A DNA stretch of 64,000 bases from Glandiceps talaboti (lineage: Eukaryota > Hemichordata > Enteropneusta > Spengelidae): NCBI RefSeq assembly GCF_964340395.1, contig NC_135550.1:23760176-23824175 (forward strand). The letters run 5' to 3'. The notes under the pieces are model-generated. The model was not told the origin of the DNA. It saw only the letters and a list, made by a program, of their open reading frames with translations, and ran no database searches. Positions within the stretch are counted from its first letter, which is position 1. Each line of letters begins with the position of its first letter. A program made the translations under genes and the position numbers. Of this stretch, positions 1-12,686 are shown in pieces.

Positions 1-17
1 GTCAGTTAGAGGCAGAC

Positions 18-108
18 TAAATTTGATGACACAATCTTGGTTCTGTACTTAGATTCAGTTGTTTTCAAAGAGAGACAGACAGACAGAGACAGACAGACAG
101 TGTCAGTC

Positions 109-139
<31 letters not shown>

Positions 140-272
140 GACAGACAGACACTTGTTACATTTCTAAATTTGATGACCCCACCATGGTTCTGTACTGAGA
201 TTCAGTTGTTTTCAAAGAGACAGACAAAGACAGACATACAGAGAGACAGAGACAGACAGACAGGCAGACACA
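18..272. repeat. AGAC microsatellites with two partial copies of an exon 7-edge sequence
   Basis: Two AGAC/AGACAG tracts (about 69-151 and 215-272) lie just 3' of the last visible B3GALNT2 exon on its coding strand. Before each tract is a related block (about 18-68 and 164-214) sharing TTCTGTACT and GATTCAGTTGTTTTCAAAG. Its first bases, AAATTTGATGA, resemble the exon 7 donor-side end at 281-297. The blocks look like slipped or unequal-crossover duplicates of the exon edge; neither keeps the exon reading frame. Confidence 0.6.
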
Positions 273-280
273 CTTGTTAC

Positions 281-3200
281 CTTTCTAAACTTGATGATGC
301 CTCCACCATCATTAACCAGTACATGGTTCTGTCTACCATTATTTGCTGTATCTTCATTTGAGAAGTTTTCAACTGTTATTGTGCCTTTGAAACCCTGATG
401 GTGAAAACATGGTGAAAATCACACACAGTGTAGTTATGTCTCTGTGTAGGTGGTGTAAATAAGAGTTAACGTCATAAATCTAATGTCAAAGAGCTAAATA
501 TGACATTCATAATTAAACTAACCTTTGGTAGCACATAGGGTTCTATCACTTTGAAGCGGAAATTCCCAATCAGAATACCTTGGTTGTCGGCATTAAATGT
601 GATACTAACTATCTCCTCCTGAAAACAACATTTAGACATCAAAATTAATTAACATAACTAAATTTTACGTCGTAAATAAATGGTGAACAGTTCGTTACTT
701 TCTCTCTCTGTTTACCAGTAGTGATATTTACTACATATGTTACTACATTCTCATTAAATGAGAATTTCTGTCTTCGTAAAATTAATATCTACTTACTTCA
801 CCAATGGTGTCATATAACTTGACTTTCAAATTGGCAGTTTGAATTCCATCTTTATTACTGTCAAACACTCCAAGTCTAGTTATAACAATATCACGATTAA
901 CCTGTTTAAGTACAACCATACAAATATACAAGGTAAGTAAATGTACTCTTTTTTTTATAGTCAAGACATTCTGTAGAATCCATTAGTATGTACAATCATA
1001 TAGAGAATGGAGGAGATATGGTCTATGGTCCAATCATATAGAGAATGGAGGAGATATGGTCTATGGTCCAATCATATAGAGAATGTATTAAGTACAGCCA
1101 TACAAAATACAAGGTAAGTAAATGTACTCTTTTTCATAGTCAAGACATTCTGTACAATTCAGTAGTATGTACAATCATATAGACAATGGGGGAGATATGG
1201 TATATGTTATGATGGAGGAATGCAGGAGATATGGTCTATGGTCCAATCATATAGACAATGGAGGAGATATGGTATATCGTACAATCATATAGACAATGCC
1301 GTCACAATGGAGGACTCAGGAGATATGGTCTATGTTACGTAACATTGAAATGATAACAATGCTGTACACTTTACATGTACCTTAATGTAACAGATTGAAA
1401 ACTAATGATGACTTTTAAAATTGCACTTGATGTGGCGGTTAAAGAGAGTTTAATTAAAAATAGATTAAAATGTGAGGTAAAAGGGTATATGTAGATACTA
1501 CACAGATATCAGGTTGTTTATCAAATAAAACTATGAATAATATTTTGGTCACTTTGGTCTATAATTCATCAAAGTGTTACCATAGCAATATAGAGAGATG
1601 TGAAATTAACATGGGCAATATTGGTGTGTCAAACTGTTGCTTTGTTAACATTGTTAACATTCACATTGTTGCTATGATAATTAATCTGAGAGATTATTAA
1701 TAAGTGTTATTATTATGAAAACTTTTCTGTTATGCAACTTAGTATGAAATGAGAAACAGTGTTGCTCTGGCAACTAGTGACAAGTCTGAAATGCTTCAAA
1801 TGTCGCTATGACATTGATATAATTTATTCAGCATGTAATTTTTCATTGACATTTTAGTGTGATATGAAGTGATGGTGGTACACTGTCACATTAGATTGCT
1901 ATCCTTAGAATTACCTGGAAGTCTTGTCCAAGTGGGCCACCATAATTCACAGGATCTTCCACAACTTCACTCATCTCAAAGGCAATCAATTCCTTGTCTA
2001 GGACTAAATACATGAATGATAATTTTTACATGATCTTAACTACCGGTAAATGTGTAAAGTATATCTTTCATTCCAAAAAAATAAAATAAAAGAGATTCTA
2101 TTTCATAAGTGACATTTATGTAATGATTTGGGTTGGAATATCTGAAATTCATTAAAAATTCACTTTACTTTCAAAGGTATGTTCTAATTGGTTGCAAACT
2201 CATGTTTGTTTCTATGTGCATTTCTCAATGTATAATAAACCTCTGATAATATTTTCCTCACTATCACACACATGTATATGGGTCTCTTTTCAAGTAGGGA
2301 TTTGATAATGACTGCAGCAATTAGCTGACTTACTCTACATACAGATGTAAGTGCACAGACAGCAGTGATACTATAAGTAAATTACTATATTTTAACATAT
2401 ATTCTATGTATCTATCCATCATATTTCTGTCTATTCATTGCTATATCAGTGAGAGAAACACACAACCAGTCTAGGAAGGTGGTCATCCTTGAGTAAGCAG
2501 ATTTATACATTCTTGTCAAATTGTTTTCACATTGTGTTGTTCAAAATACTGTTGTTGTATAATAGTTTTTAAAGCAAGTATGAAAGGAGTAAATCCATAA
2601 TAATGATAAATATGAACACTGATAATATACTGATATTGCAAACTTATAAAATTGGTGGTGACATTCATTATGAAAATGATCATGATTATGATGATGATGA
2701 TGATCTTGATAGTACTGACCATGAAAGATGATGATAATTTAAATGACGTAATGAAAATGATGATTACTACTACATACCAGCATCAGTGACATTTAGCAGG
2801 TCACATTCATATTCATCTTGCCTGAGAGCTGGGGGAAAGTCACATGCTCTGGATCCAATTATGAATTTCACTTGTATTCTATTGTATTGTAGATAAGTGA
2901 AACAAACAAACAAACAAACAAACAAACAAACAAACAAACAAACAAACAAACATACAAACAAACAAACAAACACAAACAGACAGACAGACAGACAGACAAC
3001 AACAAAAGATTGAGACTATGATTATCCTGATGCCATTTTTTAATATTTTGCTGCCATATATATAATTCTGGTAATTTGCTCTAATGTAGATAAATGAAAC
3101 AAAAAATACATAAATTTGACAAAGACTGTGTAAGACAATTTCAAATACTGATCAATGTACATATGTGAATGAAAAAAAAGTAGTTTTATGTTATGAAAAA

Positions 3201-3997
3201 TAATGCCAATAAGACTTGTTCTACTGACAGGGATCCTGCTTTCTGATTTAGTGAGTCTCTATTGCATAGATAAATGAATAATTTGTTTTTGAAATAAAAG
3301 ATGGAAAACTTACTTCATTTGAAGAGCTTCATTTGAAAGTATTGGCTTTAGCCATGTGCTTCTTATGGCCTCACGCAGTTGAAAATTTTCACGTGCTGAT
3401 AAAATACCGATAACTAGTTCATAATGAAGCAGCCTCCGGTTTACTGCATCTATAATTAGTACAAAAACAAAGGATGAGCTGTGATGAAGTCTTAAGAGAA
3501 AAAAACAAACCATAAAGTCAGTTTAAAGGGACATTTTAGCACACAGGTATCAGATGAGACGGCTTTGGGAACTTTTGGGAATCGTGGACCCTGGTAATAT
3601 TAATACAAACGACAGCTGTACTTGTACATTGCATTGGCCACGACGAACAAAAGAACAAAGGACGGTACATATACAACATATCTCTGACTAGCAGTCACCA
3701 AGCTCGCTTCGATATATATATGATCTTGATAAAGCATACAAAGGAGGTATTTTTGAAATGTCTTTTCCTTATATTTCCGATTTACAAAAAATCTCGCGGT
3801 AGATAGAGAAATAATAATACAACTGTAGACAGTAGAATGTAAACAGACGCACCAACTAGATGTTGACATTGTTGTTGCAGACACTTGATCGGCGTGATGG
3901 CGGGAATCCCGATGTATGTTGATAAAACGGCAATGGTGATGACTCCCAGAGACACCAACGGGCAGATGTTACCTAAATAAGCCATGCAGCATTTCAA
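281..3997 (-). CDS. B3GALNT2: B3GALNT2-like beta-1,3-N-acetylgalactosaminyltransferase, 5' half (partial, 7 exons)
   Basis: Exons on the minus strand, 5' to 3': 3997-3853, 3449-3314, 2878-2778, 1997-1915, 901-797, 618-523, 394-281. All have GT-AG borders and agree in phase, giving 260 residues. Exon 1 encodes a type II signal anchor (hydrophobic stretch from about residue 12 to 33). Exon 2 holds ELVIGILSAREN...REAIRSTW, the GT31 N-terminal motif; exon 3 holds VKFIIGSRACDF; exon 5 holds ITRLGVFDSNKDG; exon 7 holds VNDGGG. These match, in order, segments I recall from vertebrate B3GALNT2, including its family-specific insert, so B3GALT1-type paralogues are less likely. In vertebrates the enzyme adds beta-1,3-GalNAc to GlcNAc on O-mannosyl alpha-dystroglycan in the ER. 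The catalytic half with the DxD motif lies off the left edge. It is divergent from the F-box gene to its right. Confidence 0.9.
905..1340. repeat. Minisatellite and local duplication in a B3GALNT2 intron
   Basis: A 38-bp unit containing CAATCATATAGAGAATGGAG and GATATGGTCTATG recurs from about 986 to 1325, intact at first and degenerate later. A larger block at 912-1010, including AAGGTAAGTAAATGTACTC, is repeated at 1094-1180. No coding potential is seen. The rest of this intron, to 1914, shows no recognisable feature. Confidence 0.7.
2669..2997. repeat. Simple repeats beside B3GALNT2 exon 3
   Basis: A GAT/ATG-rich triplet run lies at about 2669-2703. An (AAAC)n tract followed by a short (CAGA)n tract lies at about 2901-2997, immediately upstream of exon 3 (2778-2878) on the minus strand. 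The AAAC tract, read on the minus strand, gives the pyrimidine-rich (GTTT)n that precedes the exon 3 acceptor. Confidence 0.8.
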
Positions 3998-5185
3998 AAC
4001 AGCTATGTATTAGAGACTCTAACTCGAAATGATCTTAGCTCAGCGTACCCATGGTTTTCACTGTACGCTGACATATTGGATTTACAAAGGATGATGGGAA
4101 ATATTAGCATGACCTGACCCGACCCCATTCGACCCGGGATTTTCTACCTGTGCACAGCTAGCTTGCCAAAGAACACACATACACAGTGTGACAGTTGCGT
4201 ATTTTTTTATGGGATCAACGTTGTCATGATGCCCGTTTGAGTGAATGAAATCAGTGTAGAATAGATGTGAAAATTAACGGTAAGTAAAAATGGCAGTTCA
4301 TCCAATGAGTTATGGCTGCATAACAACATGAAGGTTTTGACAAATGTAAATACACAACTATTAATGTGTTATTGAAATAATTATACAGACTTACAGTGTT
4401 ATGACGTGCGCCAAACATTAATGAACACATTACTTGTCATACAATTGGATCAAGAAGAACATACCCCAAGAAATTTTCACTGCACGATCGATACAGTGTA
4501 TCTCTCCTCAGAGTTTGTTCAAGGGGATAACAGTCCCAGATCTATGACCTGTATGTCTACTGACTGAATCTGTGAATCTATTATTTATATACATTCTGAA
4601 TAAGGACGAGAGTAGCTGAGCACAAGGATACACAATCTTGCTTGTATTGTGTGGATATAATTATATAATATAAGAAAACACTTTCATAGTACTGTTACAA
4701 ATAATGTTATTTATATTCAATCCTGCCAGTTTGGGTAGATATATAATTATAAGTACTGTTACAAATAATGCTACTTGTAATTGTATATGGAGAATGCATA
4801 TAGTACACTCAATCATCCCAACATCTTACCTTCCTATGCAAACTTGAAGACATCTCCTGGAAATGCACTTTTGACTGCCATGTCACACTTACATGTCTCC
4901 TGTGGTGTGATGCTGTGAACTCTTTTTACCTCTGTATTGGAATTTGGTTAAGTCAATAGAATTTAGAAAAGTTAATCTGCCATGTGATCAGATGTAAACT
5001 GGCAGACTTGGATGGTGATGTCCTTTTTCTTGGATTTCTATTTTCCCTCTAGGTTCACTTTCTTTAATATAAACTGTATTGTTGATGATTTCATTACAGA
5101 CAGCATATACTCAGGGTCATGTTGAATAATGTAACAACCTGTGTCTATATTTAAACTGGTAGTAATAACTAATCTGTGGGTCAGA
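3998..5185. promoter_or_regulatory. Divergent intergenic region between B3GALNT2 (-) and the F-box/WD40 gene (+)
   Basis: About 1.2 kb separates two start codons that point away from each other, the usual layout of a shared or bidirectional promoter. No TATA box is obvious. AACGGTAAGTAAAA at about 4278 could be the donor of a non-coding first exon of the plus-strand gene, but I cannot locate its acceptor. The assignment as a promoter rests on position only. Confidence 0.4.
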
Positions 5186-8100
5186 ATGCCGAAAACCTTT
5201 GAAGACAAAGCAGCCGTTGTGGTGAATACTTTTACAGACTGTACAAGAGATCAACAAAATGAAATTTTGATCAGACTGCTACTCAAATGTCAGGTTAGTC
5301 TCACTCACATATTGTCACTCACACTTACACAGGGTAGTCCCACTCATACCCACCAGTCTCACTCATACCCAGTTTCACTCATACCCAGTTTCACTCATAC
5401 ACATCTCACTCATACCCAGTCTCACTCATACCCAGTTTCAGTCATACCCAGTTTCACTCATACCCAGTCTCACTCATACCCGGTCTCACTCATACACATC
5501 TCACTCATACCCAGTTTCACTCATACCCAGTTTCACTCATACCCAGTCTCACTCATACCCAGTCTCACTCATACACATCTCACTCATACCCAGTTTCACT
5601 CATACCCAGGGGTGTGGAAGTTAATGCCTGTCAAGAAAGAAGCAGACTGTGATTTGGTGATAAGGCTCAATGTTCATCTTATGATTATAGAGCAGAACTA
5701 TCAGAGCAAATATGAAAATGTGTAAAATTTCCTCGGTTGGCTATAAATGGTCTGATTCTTTGGAACTTTGTACATTTTACATACTGTGGTATTTTACGAT
5801 GATAGTTTAGGGTACAAGACACAACAGATTGCACAGTTCTCTTCAAACATTGTCATCATGGGCCAAAAGTTTGTTTTATTACTATGCTATTTTAGTATAC
5901 ATTATAATTTTGACTGAAGATAACACCACAGCTGAACCATAACTTGTTTCCCATATCATTTTCATTACCACTACTTAAATATAAAGTGAACCTTCATTGA
6001 AATTCATCCTTAATTGCAATGAAAAATAAGTTTGAAAAAAGGGACGAATACAAGTGTTTAAAAAAATGGATATTCATAGAACATGGGTGGTATTTTGTTG
6101 TACAGAAAGTTTATAGACTTGTTAAAAATATTTTAGATTCTCAAAATATTTCATAGAAACACAACAAAAATTTAGATTTGTACATTATCTTTCAGCCCTT
6201 GTGTAAGTTGTATATGTAATTGTGAAATTCATATATTTACCCATGATGCTTTTTCTCATTGCTAGCCTTTACAGCTGAGATTTCTATATGCAGAATTGAA
6301 GCCTTTATTAGCCGTAGATTTTGTTGCTTATTTACCGAGAGAATTGTCAGAGAGGATATTTTTCTACCTTGGTGCAAAGGAGCTTTGCAGACTCAGCATT
6401 TGTAATAAATTATGGAGAGAAAGAACGAATCATGACCCAATATGGTGAGTTGACTATCAGATCATTAGTTTTATTTGTTCCCATAGTCAGCTTTTCCAAA
6501 GTCCATGATGCAGAGTCATGGTGGTCTAATGATTAGAGCAGTCAGCTTGGAATCTAAAGGTTGTAGGTTTGAGTCTCACTGCAGCCATTTGTTTTTGAAT
6601 AGTTTAAGTCCTTGGGCAAGATTTAAACCATGATTGCATCCCAGTCAACTCAGCTATATAATTGGGGACCTGGTAGGATAGAGGTTGAAATGTAAATGAT
6701 TTAACCCTATGCGTTTACATAGACCACAAAGAAATATTTGCTCCCTAAGGAGTTGAGGAAGTATAAAGGGCCTTTGTGCTATAATAGGTCCATACCGGGG
6801 TAATAATTGTAAAGTGTTTTGAACACAGTGTGAGAAAAAACACAATATAAAAACTAACATTATTATTACATGGTATAGAAGAAGGTGTTATGCAGAGCTG
6901 ATCAATGGTAGTTATATCAACTATTAACACATAAAACTAGTGAAGTATTGTCATGAAAAAATAATTCAAAATGTTCTAAAGCTACATGCATGTGTATCTC
7001 TGTAGTGTACATACACCATAGTGATTTATTTTTAGAAGCAAACAAAACATTTCAGTTGCTAGAAACTACTGTTTCAATAGTAATTTGGACCTTATAATAT
7101 TTCCTACACCATGGAATTTTCAACCTCTTATAAATCTGTTGATCTCAAGAGATTCCAGTGTATAGTAGAAATCTAATTGAATTACAGGTCAAAGGTCATT
7201 AACTGGTGTATAGACTGGGCTCAGTTCAAGGGTCACAAATTGAATACATGATTGTCAAAGTTCAAAGGTCACAGTTTGATTTATAGCTCAAAGATCACTC
7301 CTTTGTAAATGTTGATCACTGCTCAACAATTGTTGAATCCAAGTGTTATTATAGGTATTATTCAACTCATGACTTACAGAATAACTTCAATTAATAAATT
7401 CTCAACAGCATGATTAAAGCTGATTTAAGTCAATTTCAAGCATATAACTGAAATCCATAATTACTTTATGAAATGCAAGGCTGAATAGAAAACAATCTAC
7501 CATGTGTATAATATTGGAATGGAATGTACCAGTAAGATATAGCTTTTAGTGCAAACATTCAATACTGTAGGGTACAGTGACAAGTTGGACACTTTCTGAC
7601 TCTGACAACACCATGATTGTTATGCTGTAACAACATAGTTTTGTTTGTAAAAATAAATCATGAACTGTAACTTTGACATGTTGTTTTTAGAGCCAAAAAT
7701 GGAACTCTGGAGACTTGATATTCAGTTCTTAACTCAGATTAGATTGTGAAATTTAAACACATCTTTTTAATCAGAAATTGTTTCTTAATTATTACAGGCA
7801 AATGTTATGCAAGGAGAAAGGTTGGTTGCGATATGGTATTGATGCAGACTTGACGTCAGAAAGACCATTCTCTCCTGACTTGACAGCCAATATATCCAAT
7901 ACCTCACCCACATACATTGCACCTAATACAGTAGGGTCATTAAGACCTATTTGTAAATGGAAGGATGTGTACATGAGGGCACATCATCTAGATAACAACT
8001 GGGCTACTGGAAAGTACACTCTGGCTCCATTGTTAAGAGGTCACAAGGAACAAGTAACAGCAATAGATTCGAATGGTAAGTCACGTAGCATGCAGCATAC

Positions 8101-9518
8101 AAAATTTGTCTGTATTTTGACAACTCTTAACACCCTATGTACCTTCAATCCTGAAAACAAAGGAAGTCGGCCATTTGATTTTTTCAAAACTATGGAAGTT
8201 GGTCAAAATATGACACATCAGTGGTGGACATATTGATCCTGTTTAAATCATTGAAAAACAATTTAAAAAAAAAATGTAATTTCTTTTTTGCTCAGGAAAA
8301 CAAATTTATTTATTTATCTGACAGGTAAGATCTTGGTAAGTGGTAGCCATGACAACACTGCAAGGATATGGGATCTACAGTCATTACAGTGTCTACATGT
8401 GTTAAATGAACATACAGAATTTGTCACATGTGTTCAACTTATAGTAAGTCAAACTTTCTCATTGGCTTTATCCTTCCATTTCTGGTTGAAAACTCAGTAA
8501 CTAGCAATCATGTATTGAGTTCTTTTATTCTACAAATATTCAGAGCTATGGTATATTAATAGTCTTACCTAATATAAATATGGAACTCTATGGTGACAGT
8601 AATAATAGTCTTTATTACATGAATAGATATTGTTGACAAAGGGTGTATGTATGTTTGCAAGGTCCAAAATTTGCAAGTTGTTTCAGCCATATAACCAAGA
8701 CTCACAACACCCCTATTTATATCAGAAAAGTTGTCATCATCCACATTTTCAGACTAGCAATATGGAAATGAAATATCTCACATCATCTTATTTTCTATGA
8801 ATGTAGATTGTAATTTATGAGTGACAGGACTCTAAGCTGTAGCACAAAGTGGATTCATATACTGTATTTGAAACTTTGAAATATATTTCATATTTGGACA
8901 TGGTATGTGAGGACATGATATAGGAAATTAATGCACACAGTGTAACAAGTTTGTTGTTATACACTAAGCATATACAGATAACAAACTCTAATTGTGCAAT
9001 AATGTTGATAAAAGCTAGCCAGGAATCAGAATGGAAAATCCTAACTAAAGATTCTCTTTCTAAATATCTGTATTTGTAATATCCTTGTCTGTGTTAGCAG
9101 TAGTAATTTTAGTAGTGATGATTATTAACATGGTGTACCAAGAATTATTGGTCCAGGAGTATTTTAAGATGGAAATATGATTTCTTAGTTGAAGTAGTCA
9201 TAGCAGTAACAATGGATGCTTGATATGCTTCAGTGCCATTCAAATTCAAACTCAAACACCACACTGTTTAACTTCTCCATGTTACAGGGCAATGTATTAG
9301 TCACTGGTTGTTCTGATGGTATACTGAGAGTATATGATGTCAAAACAGGTCGTTGTCAGAAATCTCTTCATGGTCACACCAATGGTATAGAATCACTGTC
9401 TTTTGATGGCAAAACTATCGTCAGTGCTGGAAATGACAAGTAAGAATCTGAATCTGTAACTGTTACTACTTGTTTGTTTGTAAAATGTGTACATAGAGTC
9501 ACATAGAGTGTGTGCCAT

Positions 9519-9585
<67 letters not shown>

Positions 9586-12500
9586 CTGTTGAGTGTAATA
9601 ACTACTGAGTCTGTTCTTAATTTACTGCTTATAATATGTAATTTTGTGTTATTGCCTGTGTGTGTGTTTGTATTTGTGTGTGTGAATGTGTGTGTGTGTG
9701 TGGGGGGGGGGAGATGTGTTTTTGTATACATTTACACATGTATACATCAAGTGTTTGTGTATGTTATTGATATTTCATCAGTGAAAATTTATAATCACTT
9801 TGTTTCAGAACTGTGCGGGTGTGGTTATATCACAGTGGTAAATGTGTTCATATCTTGAGGGGCCACCAGGATGACATTGAGGTATGTACATCTTAATCAT
9901 GTGGTAAGGATACAACATGAAATTTGGCAAAATGGTCATGAAATATATAATTATATGAAGTCTGGCATGACAGTCATGAAATATTACATGAAGTTTGGCA
10001 TAATGGTCATGGATGGGTACGAGATATATAGATAAACATGTATAAACATAAGATCACAACCATGAAATATATAGTTACTTAATACTAATATATAAAATGT
10101 GACATGATAGTCATGACTATTCCCCATACATTCTTTGTTATTCTATATCAGTTATTTTTCAATTAATTACTCTCAATAGTTAACAACCCAGAATGAATCC
10201 CTGCCGAACAGAACCCCTGATAAATCTTTTTTTTTTCATTGCATTAATTTTGTGTTATTTTGTTTGTAATCTTTGTCGTTGGTTAATACAATTTTAGTTC
10301 CTAACAATGCACAATGACAAGGCAGTTTCTACTAGTTGGGATGAAACTCTAAAGTTGTGGAACTTAAAGAAAGGCATCTGTGTACATACACTGCAAGGCC
10401 ATACAGAAGGTAAGTATACTTATTGTTATAGTCTAGTACTCCATATCATTTTGTATTACAACCAATGACAGGTAAGCCTTTACAGTGGAACTTGCTACAG
10501 GGAAAGTAAATAAATGAATTTGATTAATAACACTAGGCCCAGCATGTTAGAACTACTTAATAGACTTGTATTACATTTCATGGTTTCATAAGAACAGTTT
10601 TATGGCCACTTTAACAATAGATCGCATTCACAAATCTTTCTGTGTTTTACAGTGGTATATTGCTGTCAGTTTGATGATAGTATCATTGTAAGTGGTGGAG
10701 GTGATAACTACATCAAAATATGGGACACAGAGACAGGTTATTGCAGACAGACTTTGATGGGCCATACTGGGGAAGTGGTAAGTGGAACTGATAGTACGCC
10801 CTCTAGTGATGGCATTGTCAAACATTCAGTTGCAATATTCGTCATTTAGTTTGTTTGTCAAGAAGTTGGACATTGAGTACACAATATTTCAATACACATT
10901 TTGTAATATGCCCATTATAGTGTCTTTGACATCAAAATAATGCCTACTAGTAATCTAAGACGACATCTCCAGATATGTACTTCATTGTTGTGTTACCCCT
11001 CAACAGCAGTCACCAGTGTAAATTTAATACAAACTGTATGTATTGAATTTGTCACTTTGATGATGATTGTCAACCAGGACAGATTGAAATCTCAGTGTTC
11101 CTTACTAAGTTGAACTGTATGTGTTTAATCTTTGTAATTTGATTTACCAAGATAATGAACATGTTTGGTCATTTAGTACAAGTAGTTGACCATATCATCT
11201 TACAAGCCGAATTTCTTCATTTTCATTGTAGTACTGCTTGCAGTATAACAGTGATGTCATAGCATCAGGCTCTGCTGATAGTAGTGTCAGATTATGGAAT
11301 CACCAAGGTAGGTAGTCATTTCCAAGTACCTGGGTAGATATACTCCTTCCTAGTAGCGTAGTCAAGTTAAATTTGAATTAATTGCAACAAAAACTATTTT
11401 TAGTGCATCTTACTCAGAATTTCACACTGAGCAACACATCAAAAGTCTAATAAAATCTCTGTATACTCCGTCTTCCATAATATACAAATGCCATCCCCAC
11501 TGATTTAGAAAAAAGTGTGGCGACATTAATATAAACGATATTGTAGAAACGTATCAATATGTTATCACATGAGTGAAATGATCCTATCATCATATTTAAT
11601 TATTTATTTGCCAGGCATATGCTTAAATGTGATGCGGGAACACATTGGGGTTGTACGTTGTTTATCCATATATGGACCTAGAATTGTCACTGGTGGAGAT
11701 AGGAAGAAAATAGTCATATGGGATGCCAAGGTATGTGATTTTGACATAATATGGGATGTCAAGGTATGTGATATAGACATAGTATGGGATGTCAAGGTAT
11801 GTGATATAGACATAGTATGGGATGTCAAGGTATGTGATATAGACATAGTATGGGATGTCAAGGTATGTGATATAGACATAGTATTGGATGTCAAGGTATG
11901 TGATATAGACATAGTATGGGATGTCAAGGTATGTGATATAGACATAGTATGAGATGTCAAGGTATGTGATATAGACATAGTATGGGATGTCAAGGTATGT
12001 GATATAGACATAGTATGGGATGTCAAGGTATGTGATATAGACATAGTATGGGATGTCAAGGTATGTGATATAGACATAGTATGGGATGTCAAGGTATGTG
12101 ATATAGACATAGTATGGGATGTCAAGGTATGTGATATAGACATAGTATGAGATGTCAAGGTATGTGATATAGACATAGTATGGGATGTCAAGGTATGTGA
12201 TATAGATGGAGTGTGGGATGTAAAAGTATTTAAAGTATTGGATTATTTCACATAAAATGCATTCACACCGTCTTACATCACACTTCCCTCTACATTACAT
12301 TAACCACAGCATCTCACATGAAATTTCAAACCATCTTACTATCTTACACCATATATCACACCATAACACTAGCACACACTATATATCATGAGATACTTTA
12401 TCACTGGACAATCACAGAAACTCTTGCCTTTATAGGTACCACACTGCCATACAGAACAACATGTACTGATCAGAAACAGATTTCCACACAGTAGTTAGTG

Positions 12501-12686
12501 GACATGAACAAGTTGTATGGTGTAACCACAAATCTTTGTCTGTTTTCTATTTATCAGACTGGCGAAAAATTGAATGTAGCTCACCGGAATCCTAGTTTAC
12601 TTCACAAGATGTGGGTCAGTGATACAAAGCTAGTTACGGCATCCCCAGAGTCTCCAGGAGTTATTACAGTATTGAACTACTGGTGA
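5186..12686 (+). CDS. F-box/WD40-repeat protein, SCF ubiquitin ligase substrate receptor (FBXW family)
   Basis: Eleven exons, 488 aa: 5186-5293, 6266-6444, 7798-8075, 8325-8443, 9288-9439, 9809-9881, 10298-10409, 10653-10777, 11232-11307, 11615-11730, 12558-12686. All borders are GT-AG and phases agree. The N-terminal exon (TRDQQNEILIRLLLKC) resembles the dimerisation segment of CDC4/beta-TrCP proteins. Exon 2 encodes the F-box (VAYLPRELSERIFFYLGAKE ... LWRER), which in the family binds Skp1. Exons 3-11 encode about eight WD40 blades, e.g. ILVSGSHDNTARIWD, TIVSAGNDKTVRVW, IIVSGGGDNYIKIWD, VIASGSADSSVRLWN. Eight blades plus an F-box suggest CDC4/FBXW7-like architecture, but overall identity to any one FBXW subfamily is unclear to me. 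Exon 2 could instead start 9 nt later at 6275, in frame. The role as a phosphodegron reader for Cullin-RING ubiquitination is inferred from the family. Confidence 0.9.
5297..5610. repeat. Intron 1 minisatellite of the F-box gene (CACTCATACCCAGTTT-like)
   Basis: About 16-bp units of CACTCATACCCAG(T/C)(T/C)T, with some ACATCT variants, repeat from just after the exon 1 donor at 5294. The tract stays open in one frame and gives a false HTHPVSLIP-like peptide, but the donor at 5294 (GTTAGT) and the phase-matched acceptor before 6266 mark it as intron. The remaining intron, 5611-6265, shows nothing else. Confidence 0.8.
6514..6869 (+). mobile_element. tRNA-derived SINE, full-length-looking copy in F-box gene intron 2
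   Basis: A tRNA-like head at about 6520-6590 holds an A-box-like stretch (TGGTCTAATGATTAGAGC) and a B-box-like stretch (GGTTGTAGGTTTGAGTC). It is followed by a body with TCCTTGGGCAAGATTTAAAC, GGGGACCTGGTAGGATAG and GTAAAGTGTTTTGAACACAG, ending near a TTATTATTA tail. The body recurs in reverse orientation at 47581-47853. This layout, Pol III boxes followed by a conserved core and a simple tail, is that of tRNA-derived SINEs. It carries no ORF of its own. Confidence 0.75.
9516..9715. repeat. (TG)n microsatellites in F-box gene intron 5
   Basis: An almost pure TG tract at about 9518-9583 is followed by a shorter imperfect TG run and a G8-9 stretch at about 9655-9712. Both are intronic, between the exon ending at 9439 and the one starting at 9809. 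Confidence 0.9.
11714..12215 (+). repeat. 33-bp minisatellite that copies an exon end plus its 5' splice site
   Basis: The unit, GTATGGGATGTCAAG followed by GTATGTGATATAGACATA, is tandemly repeated with near identity. It begins at the end of F-box gene exon 10, whose last bases and donor (GGGATGCCAAG|GTATGT, donor at 11731) are the ancestor of the unit. Donor copies recur every 33 bp from 11764 to about 12193, about 15 in total. Because 33 is a multiple of 3, the exon frame stays open (repeating IVWDVKVCDID) up to a stop at 11950-11952, so the first seven donors would be usable in frame. Confidence 0.9.

Noticed and set aside
5141-5725. 194-aa plus-strand reading with HTHPVSLIP repeats
   Set aside because: Reads through the exon 1 donor of the F-box gene into an intronic minisatellite; the GTG at its start is also not a normal start codon.
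6514-6590. Functional tRNA gene
   Set aside because: A- and B-box-like sequences are present, but no paired acceptor stem or clear anticodon arm could be drawn, and a SINE body follows directly.
11604-12191. 195-aa minus-strand peptide of TSHTMSISHTL repeats
   Set aside because: Translation of the 33-bp minisatellite on the non-coding strand; no start context or conservation argument.
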